A DNA stretch of 9,948 bases from Calditrichia bacterium (GCA_030634505.1 DAOWAQ010000043.1:1-9948); one strand, 5' to 3'. Positions 1-6,141 are shown, counted from the first letter of the stretch. Notes: a model not told the origin generated them from the sequence alone. Numbers and translations: made by a program.

Positions 1-3
1 AAA

Positions 4-9
4 CCTCCT
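4..9 (-). promoter_or_regulatory. Shine-Dalgarno of a gene beginning just left of the window
   Basis: The minus strand reads CTTTAGGAGGTTT into the window edge, with AGGAGG complementary to positions 4-9. Only three bases follow before the window ends, so the start codon of a minus-strand gene should lie a few bases beyond position 1. The gene itself is not visible. This site sets the direction of the 1-316 region: it is the 5' leader of that gene. Confidence 0.7.
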
Positions 10-55
10 AAAGTTGATATTATAAACAATTACACAAATTATTTTTTTTCCAAAC

Positions 56-65
56 CACCTCCTTA
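56..65 (-). promoter_or_regulatory. Orphan, perfect Shine-Dalgarno in the leader
   Basis: The minus strand reads TAAGGAGGTG, a ten-base match to the anti-Shine-Dalgarno end of 16S rRNA as usually written. No real gene follows. The only sensibly spaced start is a TTG four bases after AGGAGG, giving the four-codon frame M-E-K-K before TAA. It lies about 50 nt upstream of the second Shine-Dalgarno at 4-9. It may be a ribosome standby or decoy site, a mini-ORF, or the relic of a lost gene. Confidence 0.4.
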
Positions 66-144
66 CTTTGTTTTTTGAGTCAACAATCAATTAGCTAAAA
101 AATAAATTAATTTGAAACTATTTTACTAATCTCTCGTAATTCAA

Positions 145-207
145 TTTTTGGTATAATATTAGCGAAGAGATGATTTAGAAAATCACTTACAATTATAATA
201 CCAAAAA
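145..207 (-). repeat. 10-bp inverted repeat with an interleaved stem
   Basis: TTTTTGGTAT at 145-154 is exactly complementary to ATACCAAAAA at 198-207, with a 43-bp spacer. The spacer holds a 6-bp hairpin (171-176 with 180-185). A second stem, AATCTCTCG near 128-136 against CGAAGAGATG at 163-172, would enclose the 145-154 arm, so the two pairings are mutually exclusive unless they form a pseudoknot. The region lies in the presumed leader RNA of the gene left of the window. Confidence 0.4.
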
Positions 208-313
208 CAAAAAATTGTTTTAACTCCATTTAAAACTAGTAACTAAGGTTATTTGTCTTTTTTGTAACTAGGCAAGGTCTTTCACCTCGGGCAATACTTT
301 GCCCTATTTGAAT
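205..313 (-). ncRNA. Structured leader RNA candidate (unassigned)
   Basis: Read on the minus strand downstream of the promoter at 317-347, this stretch holds three successive hairpins. The first is GGGCAA/TTGCCC with a 4-nt loop (289-304). The second is AGGT/ACCT with a 5-nt loop (275-287). The third is a perfect 7-bp AU stem with a 6-nt loop (217-236), followed by a U-rich run (203-216). The GC-rich core at 271-304 is about 56% G+C in a very AT-rich surrounding. The sequence TTGCC occurs twice in the RNA, so the 5' GGGCAA could pair locally or beyond the second hairpin. The weak stem plus U-run could act as an attenuator or as the end of a small RNA of about 105 nt. No known riboswitch consensus was recognised. 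Confidence 0.35.
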
Positions 314-316
314 TGA

Positions 317-347
317 CAAATATAGTAAAAAACTACATATTCCACAA
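317..347 (-). promoter_or_regulatory. Bacteroidota-type promoter for the leader RNA
   Basis: On the minus strand TATATTTG (317-324) matches the -7 consensus TAnnTTTG at every fixed position. A TTG -33 element lies at 345-347 with a spacer of exactly 20 nt, as in the primary sigma-factor promoters described for Bacteroidota. Transcription would begin around 309-315, just before the GGGCAA hairpin, giving a leader of about 300 nt for the gene left of the window. Confidence 0.55.
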
Positions 348-511
348 TATAATTTTAAACTTTCTTTATTATATTTCAATATATATTATTTAAGTGAGAT
401 AAAATTAAAATGCCTGCCAAATACAAATATATATTTTTTTAAGTCACACCTTATAATTTTAATAGAGACTGTCTTATTAAATGATTCAATCTGAATAATT
501 TTTGCCGGATA
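348..511. other. AT-rich intergenic stretch, no feature recognised
   Basis: I see no gene, RNA gene or mobile-element trace here. The longest tempting frame, an ATG at 410 on the plus strand, stops after ten codons and has no ribosome binding site. Together with the regulatory elements on either side this belongs to the 583-bp gap before the PilZ gene's 3' end. Confidence 0.6.
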
Positions 512-530
512 AAAACCATGTAATGGTTTT
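512..530 (-). terminator. Probable terminator after the PilZ gene
   Basis: AAAACCAT at 512-519 pairs perfectly with ATGGTTTT at 523-530 around a 3-nt loop, 53 bases beyond the PilZ stop codon. On the minus strand the stem ends in a run of five T. The stem is AT-rich and the U-tract short, so termination strength is uncertain, but the position fits the end of the pilZ transcript. Confidence 0.45.
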
Positions 531-583
531 AAGTAAATTAATTATTTAGAATAACATTACACAAGATAATTACAAATAATAAA

Positions 584-919
584 TTATAAAATATTTGGAA
601 AATCTGAAGCAAGTTTTGCGATTTCATCTTCAGTAATTTCTAAAAATTCAATTCCTATCTGGTATGTATTTTCACTCAGTAATTGGCTGTTTCTAACAAT
701 TCCTTTAACATTTAATATTTCCTCAGTTAAAGCAATTGCCAAATCTACACTAGCGCCAACATCAAAGCCCAATCTGTTCTCGAGGAGAACACCAGTTTTG
801 CTAATGTCTTTTGCAAGAGCCATGCCTTCATTACATACCCTGTTCTGGCCGTCATATACTTTAAAAGAAATAAACTGATCACTCTCAATTCGTGTTGATT
901 TTCTTTTTTCCTCTGACAT
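584..919 (-). CDS. Single-domain PilZ protein (c-di-GMP binding)
   Basis: This 111-residue protein is little more than one PilZ domain. Both halves of the cyclic-di-GMP signature are visible: R6-x-x-x-R10 near the N terminus and D38-x-S40-x-x-G43, followed by the beta-rich stretch and QIGIEF typical of the barrel. There is no signal peptide or membrane segment, so it should be cytoplasmic. PilZ domains change shape on binding c-di-GMP and act on motility, adhesion or polysaccharide export; the partner here is unknown. I chose the ATG at 919 because AGGAGG (927-932) lies 7 nt upstream; an in-frame TTG just before it would be too close. The upstream gene's stop codon at 931-933 overlaps this ribosome binding site, suggesting translational coupling. 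A hairpin at 512-530 probably ends the transcript. Confidence 0.85.
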   Translation of the reverse strand: MSEEKRKSTRIESDQFISFKVYDGQNRVCNEGMALAKDISKTGVLLENRLGFDVGASVDLAIALTEEILNVKGIVRNSQLLSENTYQIGIEFLEITEDEIAKLASDFPNIL

Positions 920-930
920 CAAAAAACCTC

Positions 931-1185
931 CTAATTATCTTCAGGATTTTCAAGTAAAACCCGTATCTCAGAATTAATTTTTATTCTACCAAGATTATAA
1001 TTTTTTAATTCCTGGCTTAATATATTTATATGTTTTTCGATTGTATGAGTTCTGTTAAGATAAATTACTGATTGATCTTTATATCTATATAATCCCCCGT
1101 CAAAATAACCTCTACCATATTTCAAATCTATTGATAATTGGTTCAAAATATTTTGAAGTTCTTTAAATATCTCTGTTTTTTCCAC
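931..1185 (-). CDS. Small conserved-looking protein of unknown function
   Basis: An 84-residue protein that I cannot assign to a named family. It is hydrophilic, mixed in charge (calculated by eye), and has no signal peptide or membrane helix. A leucine-rich amphipathic start (residues 5-21) leads to a G-Y-F-D-G-G-L-Y segment around 26-33, a short beta-like VIYLNR stretch, and a second helical part (47-63). I have an impression of similar small proteins in Salinibacter and Ignavibacteria, but cannot verify it. The start is GTG at 1185 without a clear Shine-Dalgarno; an in-frame stop lies five codons upstream and no ATG is available inside. Its stop overlaps the ribosome binding site of the PilZ gene, so the two are probably co-translated. 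A candidate promoter lies at 1225-1255. Confidence 0.65.
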   Translation of the reverse strand: MEKTEIFKELQNILNQLSIDLKYGRGYFDGGLYRYKDQSVIYLNRTHTIEKHINILSQELKNYNLGRIKINSEIRVLLENPEDN

Positions 1186-1222
1186 GATTAGATAATTTTA
1201 TTATAATCCCTAATGATTTTAG

Positions 1223-1255
1223 TGTAAATATATTTACAATTTTCAAAATACTCAA
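1223..1255 (-). promoter_or_regulatory. Candidate promoter with palindromic operator
   Basis: On the minus strand TATATTTA (1225-1232) is one base from the -7 consensus TAnnTTTG. A TTG at 1253-1255 sits exactly 20 nt upstream, the same geometry as the site at 317-347. The -7 element is embedded in a perfect 16-bp palindrome, TGTAAATATATTTACA (1223-1238), where a dimeric repressor could block the promoter. The shape is broadly like Crp/Fnr-, Rex- or GntR-type operators, but no regulator can be named. It would drive the 84-residue protein and PilZ pair separately from manC. Confidence 0.4.
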
Positions 1256-1262
1256 CTATAAT

Positions 1263-2339
1263 TTACAAATATTCATCCATATCTTTTCGTTCAATATAAT
1301 CAACAATAGATTTTACATCCTGGGATTTATCTTTTTTGCAGATTAAGATTGCATCGTCCATTTCAACTACGACAAGATTTTCCACATCAATTGCAGCTAT
1401 AAGTTTTTTTGATGAATACAGATAATTATTTTGAGCATTAATTAATACAGATTGTTTACTATCTACAACATTCCCGTTTTTATCTTTAGGTGAAATATTG
1501 TAAACAGCCTCCCACGATCCAAGATCATTCCATTGAAAATTTGCTTTAATTACACAAACATCTTTCGCATTCTCCATAACGCCATAATCTATTGAAATTG
1601 CTTTTGTCCTGGAATACACATCTTTTAAGGTTTTATTGTATTCAGGCTTTCCGTAAGAATTTTCTATTAGTAATAAATCTTCACTTAGTTCAGGAATATA
1701 TTCGTCTATTTCATTTAAAATTTGATCTACTTTCCAAATAAACATTCCACTATTCCAAAAAAAATCTCCACTCTTTAAAAATCTTTCCGCTGTTTCTTTA
1801 TTAGGTTTTTCAGCAAATGTTTTTACTTTATAAATATCCATACCATGTAAATTAGAAATTTGGTCGGCAGTCTGAATATAACCATATCCCGTCTCAGGAT
1901 AATTTGGTGTTACACCGAGAGTTAATAAACAATTATTAGAATCAATATATTCAACTCCTGCTCTGATCGTTTTAATAAAGCTGGCGGCATCCCCGATTAA
2001 GTGATCTGCCGGTAATACAACCATGATCTCATTTTTATTTTGAACTTTTTTAATTATAGTAGCAGCCAAACCTATACAAGGTGCTGTATTTCGGCCCATA
2101 GGTTCTGAAATAATATTAATTGCGGGAATTTCCGGTAATTGTTTTTTAATTATTGATTTTTGCTCTTCATTAGTAATAATCAATATCCTATCCGCTGAAG
2201 TCATATTTTTTATTCTATCAAATGTTAATTGGAGCATTGATCTCGAACCGATAATATTTAATAGTTGCTTGGGATAACTTTTTCTGCTTCTTGGCCAAAA
2301 TCTTGTACCGGTTCCTCCAGCCATTAGAACAATGTACAT
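1263..2339 (-). CDS. manC: Mannose-1-phosphate guanylyltransferase
   Basis: Makes GDP-mannose from mannose 1-phosphate and GTP in the cytoplasm, supplying mannose and derived sugars for glycans and lipopolysaccharide. The nucleotidyltransferase signature is intact at residues 7-25 (AGGTGTRFWPRSR followed by PKQ). Other landmarks are ADH at 111-113, FAEKP at 175-179, NSGMF at 196-200, DYGVMENA at 251-258 and WNDLGSW at 270-276. At 358 residues it is the short form, lacking the C-terminal phosphomannose-isomerase domain of the longer proteobacterial enzymes. The ATG at 2339 has a usable AGGA five bases upstream. The TPR gene ends 51 nt upstream and the 84-residue gene begins 77 nt downstream, so it may share the dapF transcript, but a separate promoter is possible. 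Confidence in function is high; whether it is specific for mannose rather than a related sugar rests on family resemblance. Confidence 0.93.
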   Translation of the reverse strand: MYIVLMAGGTGTRFWPRSRKSYPKQLLNIIGSRSMLQLTFDRIKNMTSADRILIITNEEQKSIIKKQLPEIPAINIISEPMGRNTAPCIGLAATIIKKVQNKNEIMVVLPADHLIGDAASFIKTIRAGVEYIDSNNCLLTLGVTPNYPETGYGYIQTADQISNLHGMDIYKVKTFAEKPNKETAERFLKSGDFFWNSGMFIWKVDQILNEIDEYIPELSEDLLLIENSYGKPEYNKTLKDVYSRTKAISIDYGVMENAKDVCVIKANFQWNDLGSWEAVYNISPKDKNGNVVDSKQSVLINAQNNYLYSSKKLIAAIDVENLVVVEMDDAILICKKDKSQDVKSIVDYIERKDMDEYL

Positions 2340-2364
2340 TTAGTTCCTTTCAATTACCTCTATC

Positions 2365-2385
2365 TTTAGATATATTTTAGATATA
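2365..2385. repeat. Two direct copies of TTTAGATATA, 11-bp period
   Basis: TTTAGATATA occurs at 2365-2374 and again at 2376-2385, one helical turn apart, in the 51-bp gap between the TPR gene and manC. Such spacing is compatible with side-by-side protein binding, but in AT-rich sequence it may be chance. A loose -35/-10-like pair (TTGAAA complementary to 2405-2410, then TATTAT after 16 nt) is nearby on the minus strand. Confidence 0.3.
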
Positions 2386-2390
2386 ATAAT

Positions 2391-3389
2391 TTATTCATTT
2401 TCTCTTTCAATTAACAGTTCAAAACTATCCCTTGCAAATTCATTTGAAGAATCCAGGTCCAATACTGTTTTAAAGACACGACGAGCATTTTCAAATTCCT
2501 TATTTAATTGATATGTTTCTCCCAGGTTATTCAATGCAATAATGTATTCTTTTTTTGTAGAAACGGCTTTTAAGAATAGTTTAATCGCATCCTCATATCT
2601 TGCGGCAACTTTATAAATATATCCTAAATTATTCATCGATTCAGGATAATTTTTCCTCAATTCTATCGCAAAATTTAAATGAATATAAGCACTGTCTAAG
2701 AAATCATAATAACTGCTGTCATTTTCATCACCATTTCCTTCAACAAATTTATAATAATATGCTACTCCAATATTGTTATGTCCTTCAGCATAAGTAGAAT
2801 CAAGAGAAATTATTTCTTTGTACTTAGCAATTTTTTCATCAAGATCCTTAATTTTTTCAGCGCTCTGTGATAATTCAAAAACATTTCTTGAAAGTTTACC
2901 ATTTACTATATCGTTGACATTTTGAAGGTTTAATTTTGCAGGCTGATATTCGGGATTATTTTCCAGAGATTTATTAAAGAATTTTTTGGCTTGAGAATAT
3001 TTTTCTTGAATAAATAATAGATATCCCAAATTATTAAGAGCCTGAAAATACTTAGAATCGAACTCTGTGGCAATTCTAAAATGTGTAATAGCATCATCGA
3101 GTTTGTTTAATCGATGATACGATATTCCAAGAAAATTATGAATCTCTGCATCACCTGGAATTAGTTCTAATGCTCTTTTCCATTCAATAACTGCTAAAGA
3201 ATCTTTACCATCCTGATGAAAAGTTATTCCATTACTGACATAGTTTTCAGCTTCAGCTTCAATTTCCCTTGCCATCAATTCTTCAGTTTCAGATTTTGGT
3301 TTTTCTAACTCTTTAATTGGCTTGCCTGTAAACCAAGCACATGAAGAAAAAATTACTAAACATAATACTGCAATTAAAATACGTTTCAT
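2391..3389 (-). CDS. TPR-repeat lipoprotein
   Basis: A 332-residue protein with a basic start, a hydrophobic core and F-S-S-C17, a slightly loose lipobox, suggesting export and lipid anchoring at Cys17. The rest is mostly tetratricopeptide repeats: roughly 46-79, 80-113, 114-147, then a charged linker (165-195), a longer irregular unit (about 196-247) with a D/N-rich loop, and repeats at 248-281 and 282-315. Repeated NNLGY/NNIGV motifs and A-x-x-x-F/Y spacing mark the units. TPR proteins are scaffolds, so the job is likely assembly or binding of partners at the envelope; no catalytic motif is seen. The ATG at 3389 is two bases from the dapF stop, and its GGAGGG ribosome binding site lies within the last dapF codons, so translation is probably coupled to dapF. 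The specific role is unknown. Confidence 0.85.
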   Translation of the reverse strand: MKRILIAVLCLVIFSSCAWFTGKPIKELEKPKSETEELMAREIEAEAENYVSNGITFHQDGKDSLAVIEWKRALELIPGDAEIHNFLGISYHRLNKLDDAITHFRIATEFDSKYFQALNNLGYLLFIQEKYSQAKKFFNKSLENNPEYQPAKLNLQNVNDIVNGKLSRNVFELSQSAEKIKDLDEKIAKYKEIISLDSTYAEGHNNIGVAYYYKFVEGNGDENDSSYYDFLDSAYIHLNFAIELRKNYPESMNNLGYIYKVAARYEDAIKLFLKAVSTKKEYIIALNNLGETYQLNKEFENARRVFKTVLDLDSSNEFARDSFELLIERENE

Positions 3390-3391
3390 TG

Positions 3392-4207
3392 TTATCCCTC
3401 CAAAGAATATATCCCATTGAAAACCTGTTTAACCGGACCTTTAAGATAAATTTCTTTTAAATTATTAGAAAATTGTACTTTTAAAATACCTCCGCTGGTC
3501 TCTATTTTACAACTACCCTCATTCATTTTTGCTTCTTTTGCATAATTTAAAGCAGCTGCAGTAGCGCCGCTACCACAAGATAAAGTTTCGGATTCTACTC
3601 CACGTTCATAAGTTCTAATTCGTAAAAATGAACCATCATCTAATTTCTCTACAAAATTTACGTTTGTTCCCTCAGGTTGATAATATAAGTGATATCGAAG
3701 TTCATGACCAATTTTATTTACATCAATAACTTCAATATTTTCTGTTTCCAAAATAACATGTGGAACGCCTGTGTTAATAAAAGATTTAAAGGTAACGCCT
3801 GCCGGAAGTATATATTCGTCAGGGAATCCTTTATCTACAGCATCTTCTTTGTAATTTACCTGAACTTCCACCTCGCCATTGATTACTTTTGCCCTATGTA
3901 ATCCATCATTTGCTATAAAATACATTTCTTTATTTACATATCCTAAGGAATATGCAAAAAAACAAATACACCTGCTGCCATTCACGCACATGTCGGACTC
4001 ATAACCATCAGAATTAAAAAATCTCATTCTAAAATCATATTGACGATCCTTTTCAAGTGCAAGAAAACCATCTGCCCCAATACCGGTGTGAAACTCGCAT
4101 ATCTGTTTGATAAGTTTATTATCCCATTTTCCATAACTATTATCAAAATTATCGATCAAAATAAAATCATTACCTGTTCCATGCATTTTTGTAAATTTTA
4201 AATCCAA
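3392..4207 (-). CDS. dapF: Diaminopimelate epimerase
   Basis: Interconverts LL- and meso-diaminopimelate by a two-cysteine, cofactor-free mechanism, serving lysine and peptidoglycan synthesis in the cytoplasm. The N terminus shows the expected KMHGTGNDF (7-15). The catalytic pair is Cys74 (in DMCVNGSRC) and Cys211 (in ETLSCGSG). The length, 271 residues, is normal. Two residues around Cys74 differ from the classical signature N-x-D-G-S-x4-C-G-N-[GA]-x-R: Tyr69 replaces Ser and Val75 replaces Gly; the catalytic cysteines are kept. The start is TTG at 4207, chosen because it gives the usual short lead before KMHG; the ribosome binding site is weak (GGGATGG). The Ig-like lipoprotein gene ends 6 nt upstream and the TPR gene begins 2 nt after the stop, pointing to one operon. 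Confidence 0.95.
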   Translation of the reverse strand: MDLKFTKMHGTGNDFILIDNFDNSYGKWDNKLIKQICEFHTGIGADGFLALEKDRQYDFRMRFFNSDGYESDMCVNGSRCICFFAYSLGYVNKEMYFIANDGLHRAKVINGEVEVQVNYKEDAVDKGFPDEYILPAGVTFKSFINTGVPHVILETENIEVIDVNKIGHELRYHLYYQPEGTNVNFVEKLDDGSFLRIRTYERGVESETLSCGSGATAAALNYAKEAKMNEGSCKIETSGGILKVQFSNNLKEIYLKGPVKQVFNGIYSLEG

Positions 4208-4213
4208 TAGTTT

Positions 4214-5902
4214 TTACCATCCCGGAATTTGTATTACAATATCACTTGCTTCCCAACGTTTTCTAACACGTATTGTATCATCCTGAAAAAAAACCGGTTC
4301 CGCAAACTGAAATGGCTTCAATTTTCCGGGTGACCATTTTTTATTTTTATCTATATCCAAATAACCACTAAAAATGTAATATCCTTCAGGCAACCGATCA
4401 ATCTTAAATCCGTTATTTCTTGTTTTTTTAGTCTTATAAGATTGTTTTTTCCCTTTTACAGTTTGTGCATTTATATATACTTGAGAAAATTTTGTAGCAT
4501 CAATTTGTACCCTTCCCGAAATACTACCATAATCATCTTGAGAAATTGTTGATAGTACATGAGAATACAATGTATCCGATAATGAATCTCCCCAAAGAGA
4601 ATTTACTAATCCTGTTTGCATAGAAAAATTATAATTACTACCCGGTTCTAATTCATTAGGTAAATGAAATACGCCTTCTTTTAATTCTTTCCAGGTCCAA
4701 CTTCCTTTTAATGTATCCCTAAGATTATAGATAAACTTAAAACTATTGTTTACACTATTTGTGTCAATAGGTAAAGAAAATGCTACTTTAATATCCGAAT
4801 AAATAGAAAAATTTTTAATGCTATCAGGAGGTAATAAATGTTTTAATTCAAATAAAGTTGTGTCAGATTTATTATTTCCAGAAAAATAAACAATCGATGG
4901 TTCAATTTGATTATTGGTATTGGTATCTGCAATATCCACAACTTTCATTTTATAATAAGCAGAACTGTCCTGTATTCCAGTAAATAACAAATACTGACTT
5001 CCTGATTGAATTGATTTTGATATTCCTTTTATTTGTAAAATTTTATTCTTTAAAGTATCTGTTATTGTGATATTTTCATGTGTTAGTTCTTGTAACTCCT
5101 CAGATGCTCTTAACAGAATAGTGTTATTATAAATTGCACGGGCGCTGGATACGAAAGGAGCAGATGTATCAATTTTAGTTAACATAAAATTTAATCCTGA
5201 AAAATCAGAATTGATTGAATCAAGATAAACATCTCGGGTTGGTATTCCAATTTTTTCATAAGCGGCATCCAAAATCAAGTTTTTATTTTGATCTTCTACT
5301 ACAAATACTCGGTAATTTCTTAAAGGAAGATAATTAAGTTGAAATTCTCCACTTTCCCCACTTTGAGTTAAAAAACGTGCTTGATGAATTCTTGGATCAA
5401 TAGTAACATTTTCTGAGACTTCAAATGCATAAATATACATTAGATCATTTTTACCGAGTCCAAATATTCTTCCGGTTATTTTTCCCTGATCCAACTTATC
5501 ACCGGTAGAAAATGCAAACTGGTACGAATCTTTCATTCTGTTTTTCCTGGAATCCTGGGCATCTGAACCTACTGTAATAACATATGTCTGATCCTTTTGC
5601 AATGAATCTGATGTTAATTCCAGTGTCAGTTCATCTCCTCCGGACCAATCGATGTTATATTCTAGAGGTGGGGAAATGAAAAGTGCTTTTTTAACAGAAT
5701 TTTCATCCATTCTTTCTGAGAAATGTATTTTGATTTCTTTAAAATTATCAACACCTAATGAATCAATTGCGGGAAAGGTAAAAATAATCTCCGGTGGAAT
5801 TTTATCTACCGGCCCTCCTCCAGGTCTACCACGCGTAGCACATTTTACTAAAACTAAAATTACTAAAATAATAGATATTATTGATAAGATTCTTGCTAAC
5901 AA
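4214..5902 (-). CDS. Ig-like (Big_5) domain lipoprotein
   Basis: A 562-residue envelope protein. With the chosen start, residues 1-21 form a lipoprotein signal (hydrophobic I/L/V run, then LVKC with the lipid Cys at 21). It is followed by a G/P-rich linker (RGRPGGGPVDKIPPEI), a very common opening of Bacteroidota Ig-like lipoproteins. Residues about 32-134 look like a Big_5 domain. The middle is beta-rich with possible further Ig-like units, one opening GKITGRIFG near 141. The last ~105 residues, opening SISGRV and containing GYLDIDKNKKWSPG, resemble a carboxypeptidase-regulatory-like beta sandwich. No enzyme motif is seen; a structural or binding role at the outer membrane or cell surface is inferred. 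I chose TTG at 5902 because GGAG (5908-5911) lies 5 nt upstream; a TTG at 5920 would add six residues. It appears to head the operon with dapF. Confidence 0.8.
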   Translation of the reverse strand: MLARILSIISIILVILVLVKCATRGRPGGGPVDKIPPEIIFTFPAIDSLGVDNFKEIKIHFSERMDENSVKKALFISPPLEYNIDWSGGDELTLELTSDSLQKDQTYVITVGSDAQDSRKNRMKDSYQFAFSTGDKLDQGKITGRIFGLGKNDLMYIYAFEVSENVTIDPRIHQARFLTQSGESGEFQLNYLPLRNYRVFVVEDQNKNLILDAAYEKIGIPTRDVYLDSINSDFSGLNFMLTKIDTSAPFVSSARAIYNNTILLRASEELQELTHENITITDTLKNKILQIKGISKSIQSGSQYLLFTGIQDSSAYYKMKVVDIADTNTNNQIEPSIVYFSGNNKSDTTLFELKHLLPPDSIKNFSIYSDIKVAFSLPIDTNSVNNSFKFIYNLRDTLKGSWTWKELKEGVFHLPNELEPGSNYNFSMQTGLVNSLWGDSLSDTLYSHVLSTISQDDYGSISGRVQIDATKFSQVYINAQTVKGKKQSYKTKKTRNNGFKIDRLPEGYYIFSGYLDIDKNKKWSPGKLKPFQFAEPVFFQDDTIRVRKRWEASDIVIQIPGW

Positions 5903-5936
5903 TTTAACTCCGTTTTGCAATAGATTCGAGGCAAGA

Positions 5937-5968
5937 TTAATTTAAAACCCAAGGCAATCAATTCCAAA
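5937..5968 (-). promoter_or_regulatory. Weak candidate promoter for the lipoprotein-dapF operon
   Basis: On the minus strand a TTTG (5965-5968) is followed after 20 nt by TAAATTAA (5937-5944), a partial match to the Bacteroidota -7 element TAnnTTTG. It lies about 25-30 nt before the ribosome binding site of the lipoprotein gene. A promoter is needed here because a terminator separates this operon from rplS, but the match is imperfect. Confidence 0.3.
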
Positions 5969-6101
5969 TAATATTCAAAATCTTAGTGACGATATCAGAA
6001 GTAGGAGTTTTATTTCTAATATATAAAAATGGTAAGTTTTTATTCGAAGATATAATTTATTTAAGGCATGATGAGACTAAACTAAATCTTAATTATAATA
6101 A

Positions 6102-6131
6102 AAAAACCGCCTCAAAAATTAGGCGGTTTTT
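6102..6131 (-). terminator. Rho-independent terminator after rplS
   Basis: AAAAACCGCCT (6102-6112) pairs without mismatch with AGGCGGTTTTT (6121-6131) around an 8-nt loop. On the minus strand the stem starts 10 nt after the rplS stop codon and runs into seven T, so it ends the ffh-rpsP-khpA-rimM-trmD-rplS transcript. The A-rich and T-rich flanks make it usable in both directions, but no plus-strand gene approaches it. Confidence 0.92.
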
Positions 6132-6141
6132 AGGTAATTTC

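Noticed and set aside
152..157. TATAAT on the plus strand as a promoter
   Set aside because: No -35-like element lies at the right distance, no plus-strand gene follows, and such hexamers are common in this AT-rich gap.
241..310. Match of the GC-rich leader core to known riboswitches or RNAs (cobalamin, c-di-GMP-I, SRP RNA, RNase P)
   Set aside because: Short words such as AGGTGAAA and GGGCAAA recall parts of the cobalamin and c-di-GMP consensus sequences, but the other required conserved blocks are absent, so no class was assigned.
424..431. Second TATATTTG -7-like box on the minus strand
   Set aside because: It matches TAnnTTTG, but no TTG -33 element lies about 20 nt upstream, unlike the site at 317-347.
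410..442. Ten-codon ATG frame on the plus strand
   Set aside because: Too short, no ribosome binding site, and within random-looking AT-rich sequence.
920..922. TTG as the start of the PilZ gene
   Set aside because: The adjacent ATG at 919 has the better 7-nt distance to AGGAGG; the TTG would be only 4 nt away.
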